64,000 bases of DNA from Cellulophaga sp. HaHa_2_95 (GCF_019278565.1 NZ_CP058988.1:620001-684000), one strand, 5' to 3'; positions 54,382 through 63,399 are shown, counted from the first letter of the stretch. The notes: generated by a model from the sequence alone, not told the origin. Program-made: numbers and translations.

Positions 54382-54428
54382 CAAAGGTATGTTAATGAGT
54401 GTGTTGTGCATCAAAGTTTTAGATGAAC
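54382..54428 (-). promoter_or_regulatory. promoter of putative small RNA B3
   Basis: Minus strand: GTTC (54428-54425), TTG (54414-54412), 22-base spacer, TACCTTTG (54389-54382). The TTG and -10 boxes match the Bacteroidetes consensus. Confidence 0.55.
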
Positions 54429-54514
54429 ACTCGCATATAAAAGTCAAAAGGTAAAACAGCAGTGTATTTGGTGGTCTTGAAATGGGCTGTAGAGAAATCC
54501 GTAAAGTATAAAAA

Positions 54515-54587
54515 TAAAAAAGGCGGAGTCAGACTCCACCTTTTTCCCCAAATCTTACCATAAACTTAACCTACTTATGCTATGGCA
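54515..54587 (-). ncRNA. putative small RNA, family B unit 4
   Basis: Core as in unit 1, followed on the minus strand by the stem GGTGGAGTC/GACTCCGCC and six T. The -10 position is damaged (TAGATTG), and no GTTCA element is seen, so it may depend on read-through from purF-side transcription or be inactive. Confidence 0.45.
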
Positions 54588-54646
54588 ATCTAAAATTACT
54601 CTTGCCACTCGTTGAAACGATTAATTTTACGTCAATCGGTCAATAT

Positions 54647-54684
54647 TATCGATGAAATGCACTATTCGTTGCATTTCATCGATA
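54647..54684. repeat. 14-bp perfect inverted repeat after the purF-like gene
   Basis: TATCGATGAAATGC and GCATTTCATCGATA flank a 10-base loop, ending 8 bases before the purF-like stop codon. It may be a 3'-end hairpin of that transcript; no T run follows on the minus strand. Confidence 0.65.
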
Positions 54685-54692
54685 GCTGTAGG

Positions 54693-56591
54693 TTAATATG
54701 CGCGTTCGTTTTTCCCTTCGTAGAAATTAATAAATGCTCTATTTACTACTCTGTTCCCTCCAGGTGTAGGATATTCTCCTGTAAAATACCAGTCTCCTAG
54801 GTTCTGCGGACAAGCTTTATGTAGGTTAGATATCGTTTGATAAATAATTTGCACCTCTGCATTAATCTCAGGAGAACTTAATAAAACACCAATTTTATCA
54901 GAGATTTCTGTTGCCGTAAAAGGCAAGTAAAATTCTTTGACGTAATTAATAACATCTTTGTCATGTGAATCTACTTGCAATAAGCATTTCTGATAAATAT
55001 CATCAACAATATGCATGGTATTTCTATCCTTATGTAATTCTAATGCTGCTCTAAAAGCAATAAAATCTTCTAGCTTTGCCATATCAATACCATAGCAATC
55101 CGGGTATCTAATTTGTGGGGCAGAAGAAACTACAACAATTTTCTTAGGATGTAATCTGTCTAATATTTTAAGAATACTTTTCTTTAAGGTGGTACCTCTA
55201 ACAATACTATCGTCTATTATGACTAAGTTGTCTCCTTTTTTTACAGAACCGTATGAGATGTCATATACATGCGCAACCAAGTCGTCTCTGCCGCTATCTT
55301 GTGCGATAAAAGTTCTAAGCTTAGCATCTTTGATAGCTACTTTTTCAATTCTAGGTCTGACATCTAAAATCTCATGCAATTCCTCTTTGGTAATCTTAGA
55401 GCCGATAGAAAGAATTTGCTCTTCTTTCTTCTTGTTCATGTAATTTTGAGCTTCTTTCACCATTCCGTAGAATGAGGTTTCTGCCGTATTAGGAATATAA
55501 GAGAATACGGTGTTTTTTATATCCTCATCTATGCATTTTAATATTTGTGGGAATATGAGTTTGCCTAATTCTTTTCGTTCTTGGTATATTTCTTTATCGC
55601 TACCTCTAGAGAAATAAATGCGCTCAAAAGAACAAGCTTTACGTTCTGTTGGTTCTAGAATTTCCTTAATGATAGTTTTACCGTTCTTTTTTACAAGAAT
55701 AGCATGTCCGGGATCTAGTTCTTTTATATCTTCAAATTGAATATTGAAAACGGTTTGTATTGCCGGCCTTTCTGAAGCAACAACAACAACTTCATCATCT
55801 TTATAATAATACGCAGGTCTAATTCCGGCAGGGTCACGTAATACAAAAGCATCTCCATGGCCTAATAAGCCGGCCATAGTATAACCACCATCCCAGTTTT
55901 TAGCTGCTCTACGTAAAATTTTAGCCACATTTAACCGCTCTGCAATTAAAGGCGAAGCTTCTTGCTTGTTAAAACCTTCTTTTTTAATTTCTTTGTAAAG
56001 CTTAGCGACAGCATCATCTAAAAAGTGACCGATTTTTTCCATAACGGTAACCGTATCTGCCATTTCTTTTGGGTGCTGGCCAATTTGAATTAAATTATCA
56101 AAAAGCTCATCAACATTAGTCATGTTAAAGTTCCCCGCAACAATAAGGTTACGGTGCATCCAATTGTTTTGTCTTAAAAACGGGTGTACACTCTCAATAC
56201 TGTTCTTTCCAAACGTACCATAACGTACATGTCCTAATAGAACCTCGCCGATGTATGGAATGTGTTTTTTCTGAAGAGCAACATTGTTTTCATACTCAGG
56301 ATTTTCTTTAATAGCAGAGTTTACTCTATCATTAATTTGGGCAAAAATATCCTGAATAGGTTGCTGGGCAATAGAACGTACTCTACTCATGTAACGTTCA
56401 CCAGCCTTCATATCTAGTTTAATACTTGCAAAACCAGCACCGTCTTGACCTCGATTATGCTGCTTTTCCATCATAAGGTACATCTTGTTTACACCGTAAA
56501 AAGCGGTACCGTATTTCTCTTGATAATATTCTAGCGGCTTTAATAGGCGTATTAAAGAAATTCCGCATTCGTGTTTAATGGCATCACTCAT
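54693..56591 (-). CDS. purF: amidophosphoribosyltransferase, long Bacteroidetes form
   Basis: A 632-residue class II glutamine amidotransferase with a phosphoribosyltransferase domain, catalysing the first step of purine synthesis (PRPP + glutamine to phosphoribosylamine). The nucleophile is C9 in HECGI, after a short propeptide to be removed. RGQDGAG, GHVRYGTFG and the PRPP loop VIIDDSIVRGTTLKK are present. It is about 130-160 residues longer than typical PurF, with extra sequence in the glutaminase domain and the C-terminus. It could be a paralog with a shifted role. It lies downstream of the PfkB gene. Confidence 0.85.
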   Translation of the reverse strand: MSDAIKHECGISLIRLLKPLEYYQEKYGTAFYGVNKMYLMMEKQHNRGQDGAGFASIKLDMKAGERYMSRVRSIAQQPIQDIFAQINDRVNSAIKENPEYENNVALQKKHIPYIGEVLLGHVRYGTFGKNSIESVHPFLRQNNWMHRNLIVAGNFNMTNVDELFDNLIQIGQHPKEMADTVTVMEKIGHFLDDAVAKLYKEIKKEGFNKQEASPLIAERLNVAKILRRAAKNWDGGYTMAGLLGHGDAFVLRDPAGIRPAYYYKDDEVVVVASERPAIQTVFNIQFEDIKELDPGHAILVKKNGKTIIKEILEPTERKACSFERIYFSRGSDKEIYQERKELGKLIFPQILKCIDEDIKNTVFSYIPNTAETSFYGMVKEAQNYMNKKKEEQILSIGSKITKEELHEILDVRPRIEKVAIKDAKLRTFIAQDSGRDDLVAHVYDISYGSVKKGDNLVIIDDSIVRGTTLKKSILKILDRLHPKKIVVVSSAPQIRYPDCYGIDMAKLEDFIAFRAALELHKDRNTMHIVDDIYQKCLLQVDSHDKDVINYVKEFYLPFTATEISDKIGVLLSSPEINAEVQIIYQTISNLHKACPQNLGDWYFTGEYPTPGGNRVVNRAFINFYEGKNERAY

Positions 56592-56610
56592 TTTCTTCTC
56601 GAGATATATT

Positions 56611-56634
56611 AAAAAAGCCCTGAAAAGACAGGGC
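56611..56634 (-). terminator. intrinsic terminator between the PfkB and purF-like genes
   Basis: Minus strand: GCCCTG and CAGGGC pair around a 6-base loop and are followed by six T. It ends the PfkB transcript, only 19 bases before the purF-like ATG. Confidence 0.8.
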
Positions 56635-56644
56635 GTAGGTTTTT

Positions 56645-57571
56645 TTATTGTAATTCAATATCAAATTGACTTAACTCTTTGAACTCATGTAATCTTTTAT
56701 TGGTTTCTTCTTTTGATAATTTCTTCATACGCTCGGTACCAAACTTCTCTACGCAGAACGATGCTAAATTTGAACCTTGTATAATAGCATTTTTCATATT
56801 GTTAAAGGAGATGTTTTGTGTCTGTGCTAAATACCCAGAAAAACCACCAGCAAAAGTATCACCGGCGCCAGTAGGATCAAAAACTTCTTCTAAAGGAAGT
56901 GCAGGAGCAAAGAATACTTTGGTCTCATGGAAAAGTAAAGCTCCGTGTTCTCCTTTTTTAATGACTACATATTTTGGTCCCATTTTTTCAATTTTAGCAG
57001 CTGCCTTTACTAAAGAGTACTCTCCAGTTAATTGGCGTGCTTCTTCATCATTAATGGTAATTACATCAATATGCTTTATAACCTCTAACAATTCAGGCAA
57101 GCTATTGTCCATCCAAAAGTTCATCGTATCTAATACGATTAGTTTTGGTTTTTGCTCTAATTGGTTAATGACACTTAATTGGACGCTAGGATGTAAATTT
57201 CCTAACATAACCACATCGGCATCTTTAAAACCATTAGGTACTACAGGATTAAAATCTGCTAATACATTAAGCTCTGTAGCTAAAGTATCTCTAGTGTTTA
57301 AGTCGTTATGGTATTTACCTTTCCAGTAAAAGGTTTTTCCTCCCTTTACAATTTCTAACCCAGAAAGATCAATATTTTTCTCTCTCAAAAGTGTTAAATA
57401 TTCTTCTGGCATATCATCGCCAACAATAGAAACAATTGCCGATTCTACATTGAATTGAGATGCCGCTAAGCCAATATACGTTGCAGCCCCTCCTAATATT
57501 TTATCAGTTTTTCCGAAAGGTGTTTCAATAGCATCAAAAGCAACCGTTCCAACAATTAATAATTTACCCAT
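56645..57571 (-). CDS. PfkB family sugar/nucleoside kinase
   Basis: A 308-residue ribokinase-fold enzyme. The N-terminal GGAATYIGLAASQF and the C-terminal DPTGAGDTFAGGF (catalytic Asp and anion hole) are intact. The substrate may be ribose, adenosine or another sugar; the position next to a PRPP-using purine gene fits a nucleoside or ribose role but does not prove it. It has its own -10 box and a terminator. Confidence 0.9.
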   Translation of the reverse strand: MGKLLIVGTVAFDAIETPFGKTDKILGGAATYIGLAASQFNVESAIVSIVGDDMPEEYLTLLREKNIDLSGLEIVKGGKTFYWKGKYHNDLNTRDTLATELNVLADFNPVVPNGFKDADVVMLGNLHPSVQLSVINQLEQKPKLIVLDTMNFWMDNSLPELLEVIKHIDVITINDEEARQLTGEYSLVKAAAKIEKMGPKYVVIKKGEHGALLFHETKVFFAPALPLEEVFDPTGAGDTFAGGFSGYLAQTQNISFNNMKNAIIQGSNLASFCVEKFGTERMKKLSKEETNKRLHEFKELSQFDIELQ

Positions 57572-57590
57572 TATGGTCTGTAATTTTGTG

Positions 57591-57598
57591 CAAATATA
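57591..57598 (-). promoter_or_regulatory. -10 box (TATATTTG) for the PfkB gene
   Basis: An exact minus-strand TAnnTTTG match 20 bases upstream of the ATG at 57571. Confidence 0.5.
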
Positions 57599-57791
57599 AG
57601 GGTAACTTTTGAGGTATGTAAAGGAGTTTTAAAAAAGTATGAATAGTTTAACTAAGTTGTTTCACTTCTATAAAGGCGTAAGGCTTACAGTCGTTTTAAA
57701 GACTGATTATTTTCTTATGTTCTTTAGGCTTAGTGGTCTGCGTTTCTTTAAAAATCATTATTTTTAGAAATCAATTTATACGTACCAGATT

Positions 57792-59282
57792 ATGAAGGCT
57801 GCACATTATCTTATTTTAATTTCATTTTTAGTAGTAACTACTACTTCTGCACAGGGAAGAAAAATTCCTGTAGATACGATTATCACAACCAAAAGCAAAG
57901 CAACTATTAACGGTACTTTAATCAATTATACGGTACAAGCAGGCATGCAACCTGTTTGGGATGAAAAGGGAGAGCCAATCGCAAGCTTGCAATATACTTA
58001 TTATACGAGAGACAATATAAAGGATAGTGCTTCCAGGCCATTACTTATTTCCTTTAATGGTGGGCCTGGTTCTGCATCGGTCTGGATGCATTTGGCCTAT
58101 ACGGGTCCTAGAATATTGAAGATTGATGATGAAGGGTATCCAGTACAACCTTATGGTGTAAATGAAAATCCATATTCTGTTTTGGATGAAACGGATATTG
58201 TATATGTAAACCCGGTAAATACGGGCTACAGTAGAACGATACCTGAAATAGGAGAAGAAGTGGATCGTAAAAAGTTTTTTGGGATTAATGCCGATGTAAA
58301 ATATCTGGCGGAGTGGTTAAATACTTTTGTAACTAGAAATAATCGGTGGCGTTCTCCTAAGTATATTATAGGGGAAAGTTATGGAGGAACACGAGTTATG
58401 GGCTTGTCTCTTGCGTTACAAAATCAGCAATGGATGTATTTAAACGGTGTTATCATGGTTTCACCAGCAGACTATAAAGTATTAAGGGAAGATGGTCCTG
58501 TTTCAGGAGCACTTAACTTGCCGTACTACACAGCGGCGGCATGGCATCATCAAGCATTGCCGGCAGCATTGCAAAAGAATGATTTGAATGATATTCTACC
58601 GGAAGCCGAGGCGTATACAATAAATAGTGTGTTGCCTGCAATTGCTAAAGGTGGTTTTATATCTGAAACCGAAAGAAATACTGTGGCAGAAAAAATGGCG
58701 TATTACTCTGGGTTGACCAAAAATGAAATATTGGATCAAAATCTGGTGGTGCCTACAAGTTATTTTTGGAAAAATTTACTAAAAGAAAGAAGTGGTTATA
58801 CGGTAGGAAGATTAGATAGCAGGTACTTAGGTGTAGATAGGCAGATTTCAGGAGATAAACCAGATTATAATGCAGAACTTACCTCCTGGTTGCACAGTTT
58901 TACACCGGCAATTAATTATTATTTGCAGGAAGAGTTAAATTTCAAGACAGATATTAAATACAATATGTTTGGCCCAGTGCACCCTTGGGATAATAGTGAT
59001 GACCATACTCGTGATAATTTAAGGCAAGCAATGGCTCAAAATCCGTATTTAAATGTATTGGTGCAAAGTGGGTATTATGATGGGGCTACTACCTATTTTA
59101 ATGCCAAGTATACCATGTGGCAAGTAGATCCTAGTGGACGTATGAGAGATCGTTTTGAATTTAAAGGCTACCGCAGTGGGCATATGATGTATTTGCGTAA
59201 AGAAGATTTGAAAAATGCTAATGATGATATTCGTGCTTTTATACGTAAAACTCAGGCTAATGGTAAAAGTGCAAAATACTAA
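57792..59282 (+). CDS. S10 family serine carboxypeptidase-like protein
   Basis: A 496-residue exported alpha/beta-hydrolase (signal peptide about 1-20). NGGPGSASVWMHLAYTGP forms the oxyanion region, GESYGGTR carries the nucleophile serine, VQSGYYDGATT the aspartate and YRSGHMMYL the histidine, so the triad is complete. Peptidase family S10 removes C-terminal residues. It converges on rnhA with a 4-base overlap of the 3' ends. Confidence 0.9.
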   Translation: MKAAHYLILISFLVVTTTSAQGRKIPVDTIITTKSKATINGTLINYTVQAGMQPVWDEKGEPIASLQYTYYTRDNIKDSASRPLLISFNGGPGSASVWMHLAYTGPRILKIDDEGYPVQPYGVNENPYSVLDETDIVYVNPVNTGYSRTIPEIGEEVDRKKFFGINADVKYLAEWLNTFVTRNNRWRSPKYIIGESYGGTRVMGLSLALQNQQWMYLNGVIMVSPADYKVLREDGPVSGALNLPYYTAAAWHHQALPAALQKNDLNDILPEAEAYTINSVLPAIAKGGFISETERNTVAEKMAYYSGLTKNEILDQNLVVPTSYFWKNLLKERSGYTVGRLDSRYLGVDRQISGDKPDYNAELTSWLHSFTPAINYYLQEELNFKTDIKYNMFGPVHPWDNSDDHTRDNLRQAMAQNPYLNVLVQSGYYDGATTYFNAKYTMWQVDPSGRMRDRFEFKGYRSGHMMYLRKEDLKNANDDIRAFIRKTQANGKSAKY

Positions 59283-59746
59283 CTAGGATTAAAGCCTGAA
59301 TCTTCTTTTAGGTTTCGCTCTTTTGATGCGGCAACAGCAAGGGCGTCGCATCGTTCATTTTGCCTGTGGTTATTGTGTCCTTTGATCCATTGAAAAGAAA
59401 CGTTTTGTTTTCTGTATTCTATAAGGAAAAGCTTCCAGAGGTCCGGATTTTTTTTCCCCTTAAAATTGGTTTTCTCCCATTTTACATACCATTTCTTCTC
59501 TACAGTATCAACGACATATTTAGAATCCGTGAAGACTTTAACGTACGTGCCTTCGTTTTTAAGCTTTTTTAAAGCTTCAATCACAGCAAGAAGCTCCATT
59601 CTATTATTAGTGGTGTGTTTAAAACCTTCGGAGAACTCTTTTTTATATGGTTTTCCTACCCATTCCATGACAATACCATAACCGCCAGGACCGGGGTTTC
59701 CTCTTGCGGCTCCATCAGTATAAATATGTACTTGTATGTTATCCAT
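59279..59746 (-). CDS. rnhA: ribonuclease HI
   Basis: A 155-residue enzyme that cleaves RNA in RNA-DNA hybrids. The active-site acids are in IYTDGAARGNPGPGG, NNRMELLAVIEAL and VFTDSKYVV, with the final HNNHRQNERCDALA motif. Its start overlaps the 3' end of purN by 8 bases, so the two are co-transcribed. Confidence 0.95.
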   Translation of the reverse strand: MDNIQVHIYTDGAARGNPGPGGYGIVMEWVGKPYKKEFSEGFKHTTNNRMELLAVIEALKKLKNEGTYVKVFTDSKYVVDTVEKKWYVKWEKTNFKGKKNPDLWKLFLIEYRKQNVSFQWIKGHNNHRQNERCDALAVAASKERNLKEDSGFNPS

Positions 59747-60305
59747 GTAATATTTGGTCTATAACTTTAGGAAAGTGTTTGTATTCTAATTCGTGTATTT
59801 TTTTAGCGATATCATCAGCGCTATCTTCAGGTGCAATTTGAGTTTTTTCTTGTTTTATTATGGCGCCTTCGTCGTAATTTTCGTTCACAAAGTGGATTGT
59901 GATACCTGTTTCTTGCTCATTATTGGCTTTTACAGCATTGTGAACATTCATTCCATACATTCCCTTTCCTCCGTATTTTGGTAACAGTGCTGGGTGAATA
60001 TTTACAATCTTATTTGGGAAGCTCTGCACGAGTTTTTCAGGAATTTTCCAGAGGAATCCTGCCAATACAATTAGATCAGGTTTCATTCCCTTCAATATGT
60101 CTAATAGGCAGTCAGTATCATAAAACGAGGTTCTATTGAAGTATAAAGCACTTATTTTTAGTGTTTTACATCTATCTAAAACTTTGGCATCGCTTTTGTT
60201 AGTAAATACAGCGGCGACAGTAACCTCAGAATTATCCTGAAAATATTGTATGATGTTTTCAACATTAGATCCAGAACCAGAAGCAAAAAGAACTATACGT
60301 TTCAT
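59739..60305 (-). CDS. purN: phosphoribosylglycinamide formyltransferase
   Basis: A 188-residue enzyme transferring a formyl group from 10-formyl-tetrahydrofolate to glycinamide ribonucleotide, the third step of purine synthesis. The phosphate-binding GSGSNVENI, the catalytic NIHPALLPKYGGKGMYG region (Asn and His) and VNENYDEGAII are present. It is divergent from acpP and overlaps rnhA. Confidence 0.94.
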   Translation of the reverse strand: MKRIVLFASGSGSNVENIIQYFQDNSEVTVAAVFTNKSDAKVLDRCKTLKISALYFNRTSFYDTDCLLDILKGMKPDLIVLAGFLWKIPEKLVQSFPNKIVNIHPALLPKYGGKGMYGMNVHNAVKANNEQETGITIHFVNENYDEGAIIKQEKTQIAPEDSADDIAKKIHELEYKHFPKVIDQILHG

Positions 60306-60424
60306 AGGGTGTTTAGGGGTTATTGAAGGAGAAAAATTTTAGGCTAAAATAACACTCTTGTAATTAATTTGGTTAAAATCTGATACATTTTAACGACAAA
60401 TAGTGTTATTAATCCAAAGTTTTT

Positions 60425-60432
60425 TATTTTTG
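60425..60432 (+). promoter_or_regulatory. -10 box (TATTTTTG) for acpP
   Basis: An exact TAnnTTTG match 32 bases upstream of the acpP ATG, in the divergent gap with purN. Confidence 0.6.
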
Positions 60433-60464
60433 CCACCAGTTAAATTTTTAAAACAAGAATAATT

Positions 60465-60698
60465 ATGTCAGATATTGCATCAAGAGTTAAAGCTATCATC
60501 GTTGATAAATTAGGAGTTGATGAGAACGAAGTTGTTGCTGAAGCAAGCTTTACAAACGACTTAGGAGCAGATTCATTGGATACTGTTGAGTTAATCATGG
60601 AATTCGAAAAAGAATTTGATATCCAAATTCCAGATGATCAAGCAGAGAATATTGCTACTGTTGGTCAAGCTATAAGTTATATAGAAGAAGCAAAGTAA
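60465..60698 (+). CDS. acpP: acyl carrier protein
   Basis: A 77-residue acidic four-helix protein that carries acyl chains on a phosphopantetheine arm attached to S37 in [10 protein letters not shown]. It has its own promoter and a terminator, and is followed by fabF in the conserved order for fatty-acid synthesis genes. Confidence 0.97.
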   Translation: MSDIASRVKAIIVDKLGVDENEVVAEASFTNDLGADSLDTVELIMEFEKEFDIQIPDDQAENIATVGQAISYIEEAK

Positions 60699-60727
60699 TT
60701 TTATGATATCTTAATTAAGATTATAAA

Positions 60728-60767
60728 ATATCCATGTGGTAATTACTCCGCATGGATATTTTTTTTT
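60728..60767 (+). terminator. intrinsic terminator after acpP
   Basis: ATATCCATG and CATGGATAT form a 9-bp stem around a 14-base loop, followed by eight T. Partial read-through would explain high acpP relative to fabF. Confidence 0.82.
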
Positions 60768-60777
60768 AATTTACACC

Positions 60778-60785
60778 TACTTTTG
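60778..60785 (+). promoter_or_regulatory. -10 box (TACTTTTG) for fabF
   Basis: An exact TAnnTTTG match just after the acpP terminator and 23 bases upstream of the fabF ATG, so fabF-rnc likely has its own promoter. Confidence 0.55.
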
Positions 60786-60808
60786 ATAAAGTTGTTTACT
60801 TAAATAAA

Positions 60809-62068
60809 ATGAAATCAATGCAGTTAAAGCGAGTTGTAGTTACAGGAATTGGGGCATTAACCCCAATTGGTAATACTATTGAAGAGTATTGGGATGGTTT
60901 GGTGAATGGTAAAAGCGGTTCGGCTCCAATAACCTATTATGATAGTGAGAAATTCAAGACCAAATTTGCTTGCGAGCTAAAAAACTTCAATGCTGAAGAT
61001 TTTTTCGATCGAAAAGAAGCAAGAAAATTAGACCGGTTTGCACAGTACGCAATAGTGTCTTCAGATGAAGCAATTAAAGACAGTGGTATCGATTTTGATA
61101 CGGTTGATAAATTTAGAGTTGGTGTCATTTGGGGAGCTGGGATAGGAGGTTTAGAAACTTTTCAAAATGAAGTTCTAAATTTTGCTGCAGGTGATGGTAC
61201 CCCAAGATTTAATCCGTTCTTTATCCCTAAGATGATTGCAGATATTGCTCCAGGTAATATTTCTATCAGACATGGTTTCATGGGACCTAATTATACCACG
61301 GTTTCTGCATGTGCATCTTCTGCAAATGCAATTATTGATGCGTTAAATACCATTAGACTGGGACATTGTGATGTTGTAGTTACTGGTGGTAGTGAAGCTG
61401 CGGTAACAATAGCCGGTATGGGTGGTTTTGGTGCAATGCACGCATTGTCTACTAGAAATGAAGAAATGGAAACAGCTTCTAGGCCTTTTGACGCTACTAG
61501 AGATGGTTTTGTACTTGGTGAAGGTGCAGGAGCATTAATCCTTGAAGAATACGAGCATGCCATTGCTCGAGGCGCAAAAATCTATGCAGAGGTTGCCGGT
61601 GGTGGTCTTTCAAGTGATGCCTACCATATGACGGCTCCACATCCAGATGGTATTGGTGTTGTGCGCGTAATGCAGAATTGTTTAAAAGATGCAGGCCTTA
61701 ATCCAGAAGATGTAGATGCTATTAATACGCATGGTACTTCTACGCCACTTGGTGATGTAGCAGAATTAAAAGCCATATCTAAGGTATTTGGAGAGCATGC
61801 TCATAAAATAAACATTAACTCAACAAAGTCTATGACGGGGCATTTGTTAGGAGCGGCAGGAGCTATAGAGGCCATTGCAGCTATTTTGTCTATGGAGCAC
61901 GGAATTGTTCCTCCAACAATTAATCATACACATATTGACGAGAATATTGATCCTAAATTGAACTTAACGTTAAATAAGGCTCAAAAAAGAGATGTGAAAG
62001 TTGCATTAAGTAATACTTTTGGTTTTGGTGGACACAATGCATGTGTTATCTTTAAAAAAATAAGTTAA
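60809..62068 (+). CDS. fabF: beta-ketoacyl-ACP synthase II
   Basis: A 419-residue condensing enzyme that extends acyl-ACP with malonyl-ACP. The Cys-His-His triad is present in SACASSANAI, NTHGTSTPLGD and TKSMTGHLLGAAG. The N-terminus has two possible starts (ATG at 60809 or the ATG 9 bases later). It is 7 bases upstream of rnc. Confidence 0.96.
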   Translation: MKSMQLKRVVVTGIGALTPIGNTIEEYWDGLVNGKSGSAPITYYDSEKFKTKFACELKNFNAEDFFDRKEARKLDRFAQYAIVSSDEAIKDSGIDFDTVDKFRVGVIWGAGIGGLETFQNEVLNFAAGDGTPRFNPFFIPKMIADIAPGNISIRHGFMGPNYTTVSACASSANAIIDALNTIRLGHCDVVVTGGSEAAVTIAGMGGFGAMHALSTRNEEMETASRPFDATRDGFVLGEGAGALILEEYEHAIARGAKIYAEVAGGGLSSDAYHMTAPHPDGIGVVRVMQNCLKDAGLNPEDVDAINTHGTSTPLGDVAELKAISKVFGEHAHKININSTKSMTGHLLGAAGAIEAIAAILSMEHGIVPPTINHTHIDENIDPKLNLTLNKAQKRDVKVALSNTFGFGGHNACVIFKKIS

Positions 62069-62075
62069 GCTACCG

Positions 62076-62813
62076 ATGAATTTTCCCTCAAATATATTTA
62101 ATTCCCATTCTAAAGAGGATGGGGATTTTTTTTTAGGGATGACCCGAATTTTAGGTTTTAAACCTAGAAAACTGGCTGTTTATAAGAAAGCTTTTTTACA
62201 CAGATCTGCGAATATTAAGGATGAAGATGGTATGCCTATGAATTATGAGCGCCTAGAGTTTTTGGGCGATTCTATGTTAGGAACTATCATTTCTAAATAT
62301 TTATATAGTGAGGTTCCTACGGGAGATGAAGGCTACTTGACAAAAATGCGCTCTAAAATTGTAAGCAGAGAACATTTAAATGAATTAGGGAAAGACTTAA
62401 ATCTAATTCACTTTGTAGAAAGTAGAATACCTAAATCACATTTTGGCGATAATATACACGGAAATGTCTTTGAGGCATTAGTGGGGGCTATTTATTTAGA
62501 TCGTGGTTATAAATACTGCGAGAAATTTATTAGTAAGAGAGTTATTGATCCTTATGTTGATATAGAGCAACTAGAAGGTAAAGTGATCAGCTACAAGAGT
62601 CTTTTGATAGAATGGTGTCAAAAGCAAAAAAAATCATTCTACTATGATATTTATGAAGATACAGGTAATGATGCGGTAAAGCATTTTGCCGTTAAACTCC
62701 ATATTAATAAAAAAATAATTTCTAAAGCCAGAGCAACTTCAAAAAAGAAGGCGGAAGAAATTGCTTCTAAAAGAGCTTATTATGCGTTACAAAATAAAAT
62801 AGATAAAGAATAG
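62076..62813 (+). CDS. rnc: ribonuclease III
   Basis: A 245-residue double-strand-specific endoribonuclease. The signature NYERLEFLGDSMLG and the second acidic cluster FEALVGAIYLDRG are in the catalytic domain; a double-stranded RNA-binding domain (about 170-240) ends with KKAEEIASKRAYYAL. It follows fabF by 7 bases. Confidence 0.95.
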   Translation: MNFPSNIFNSHSKEDGDFFLGMTRILGFKPRKLAVYKKAFLHRSANIKDEDGMPMNYERLEFLGDSMLGTIISKYLYSEVPTGDEGYLTKMRSKIVSREHLNELGKDLNLIHFVESRIPKSHFGDNIHGNVFEALVGAIYLDRGYKYCEKFISKRVIDPYVDIEQLEGKVISYKSLLIEWCQKQKKSFYYDIYEDTGNDAVKHFAVKLHINKKIISKARATSKKKAEEIASKRAYYALQNKIDKE

Positions 62814-62931
62814 TGTTATTTTTTTGAATCTATAACGTTTTCGCAACTTTTCACACTTTAAAAAAGTGTCATCTACTAGTATTAGAGGAGCAGAAATCAT
62901 ATATTTACAACTTGATTTTTTTTACTAGGCT

Positions 62932-63396
62932 ATGGTCGCAATGCATAAAATGTCGCTGGATTTTCACGAAGATTCTTTCGCTTTGATTGCTTTGCATTGT
63001 AATATAGAGGACTTTAAACTAGCCTACACCATAAATAAATTTCTTAAATCTGGTTTTAAGAGGCGAAAAGATAATTTAGTTTTTTCTGATACTATTTCGC
63101 TTCCAGTTTTTGAATGGAAGGATACTATAAATGACCGCTATTGGATGCTGATATCAAACAGTGGCCAATCTGAAGAAAGTAACGATAATACGGGGTTGTT
63201 TAATGACATGCCTTCTATTAAGAAACAACATTTAATTCCGGAATATAAAAACGTTGATTATTTTATAAAGTTAGAGCAAGAAGATTTAGACGCAGAAACT
63301 GCAATTTTAAAATCAATATTGGCTATACCTAAAATAATCACCGCTTATACGATAAACACAGATACCTTAAAATCTAAAAATAATTTAATATTTTAA
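62932..63396 (+). CDS. IPExxxVDY family protein
   Basis: A 154-residue cytosolic protein with the naming motif IPEYKNVDYFIKL near residue 102. The family is confined to Bacteroidetes as I know it, often in this position between rnc and pyk; its role is unknown. The ATG at 62932 or one of the next in-frame ATGs (62941, 62950) may be the start. It lies 3 bases upstream of pyk. Confidence 0.85.
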   Translation: MVAMHKMSLDFHEDSFALIALHCNIEDFKLAYTINKFLKSGFKRRKDNLVFSDTISLPVFEWKDTINDRYWMLISNSGQSEESNDNTGLFNDMPSIKKQHLIPEYKNVDYFIKLEQEDLDAETAILKSILAIPKIITAYTINTDTLKSKNNLIF

Positions 63397-63399
63397 ATA

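Larger units (their letters stand above)
53898..54590. repeat. array of four units, about 205 bases apart
   Basis: Four copies of a 39-base conserved core (53930-53968, 54135-54173, 54338-54376, 54547-54585) with core-to-core spacing of 205, 203 and 209 bases. Each core reads CCCAAATCTTACCAT on the plus strand and continues to CTATGG. Each is preceded on the plus strand by a GC-rich hairpin whose stem sequence varies while pairing is kept. The spacers between units have diverged. The layout is best explained as four small minus-strand transcription units. Confidence 0.85.

Noticed and set aside
53898..54590. A CRISPR array
   Set aside because: The repeat spacing (about 205 bases) is far too long, repeats carry variable hairpins, spacers are not uniform and no cas gene is present.
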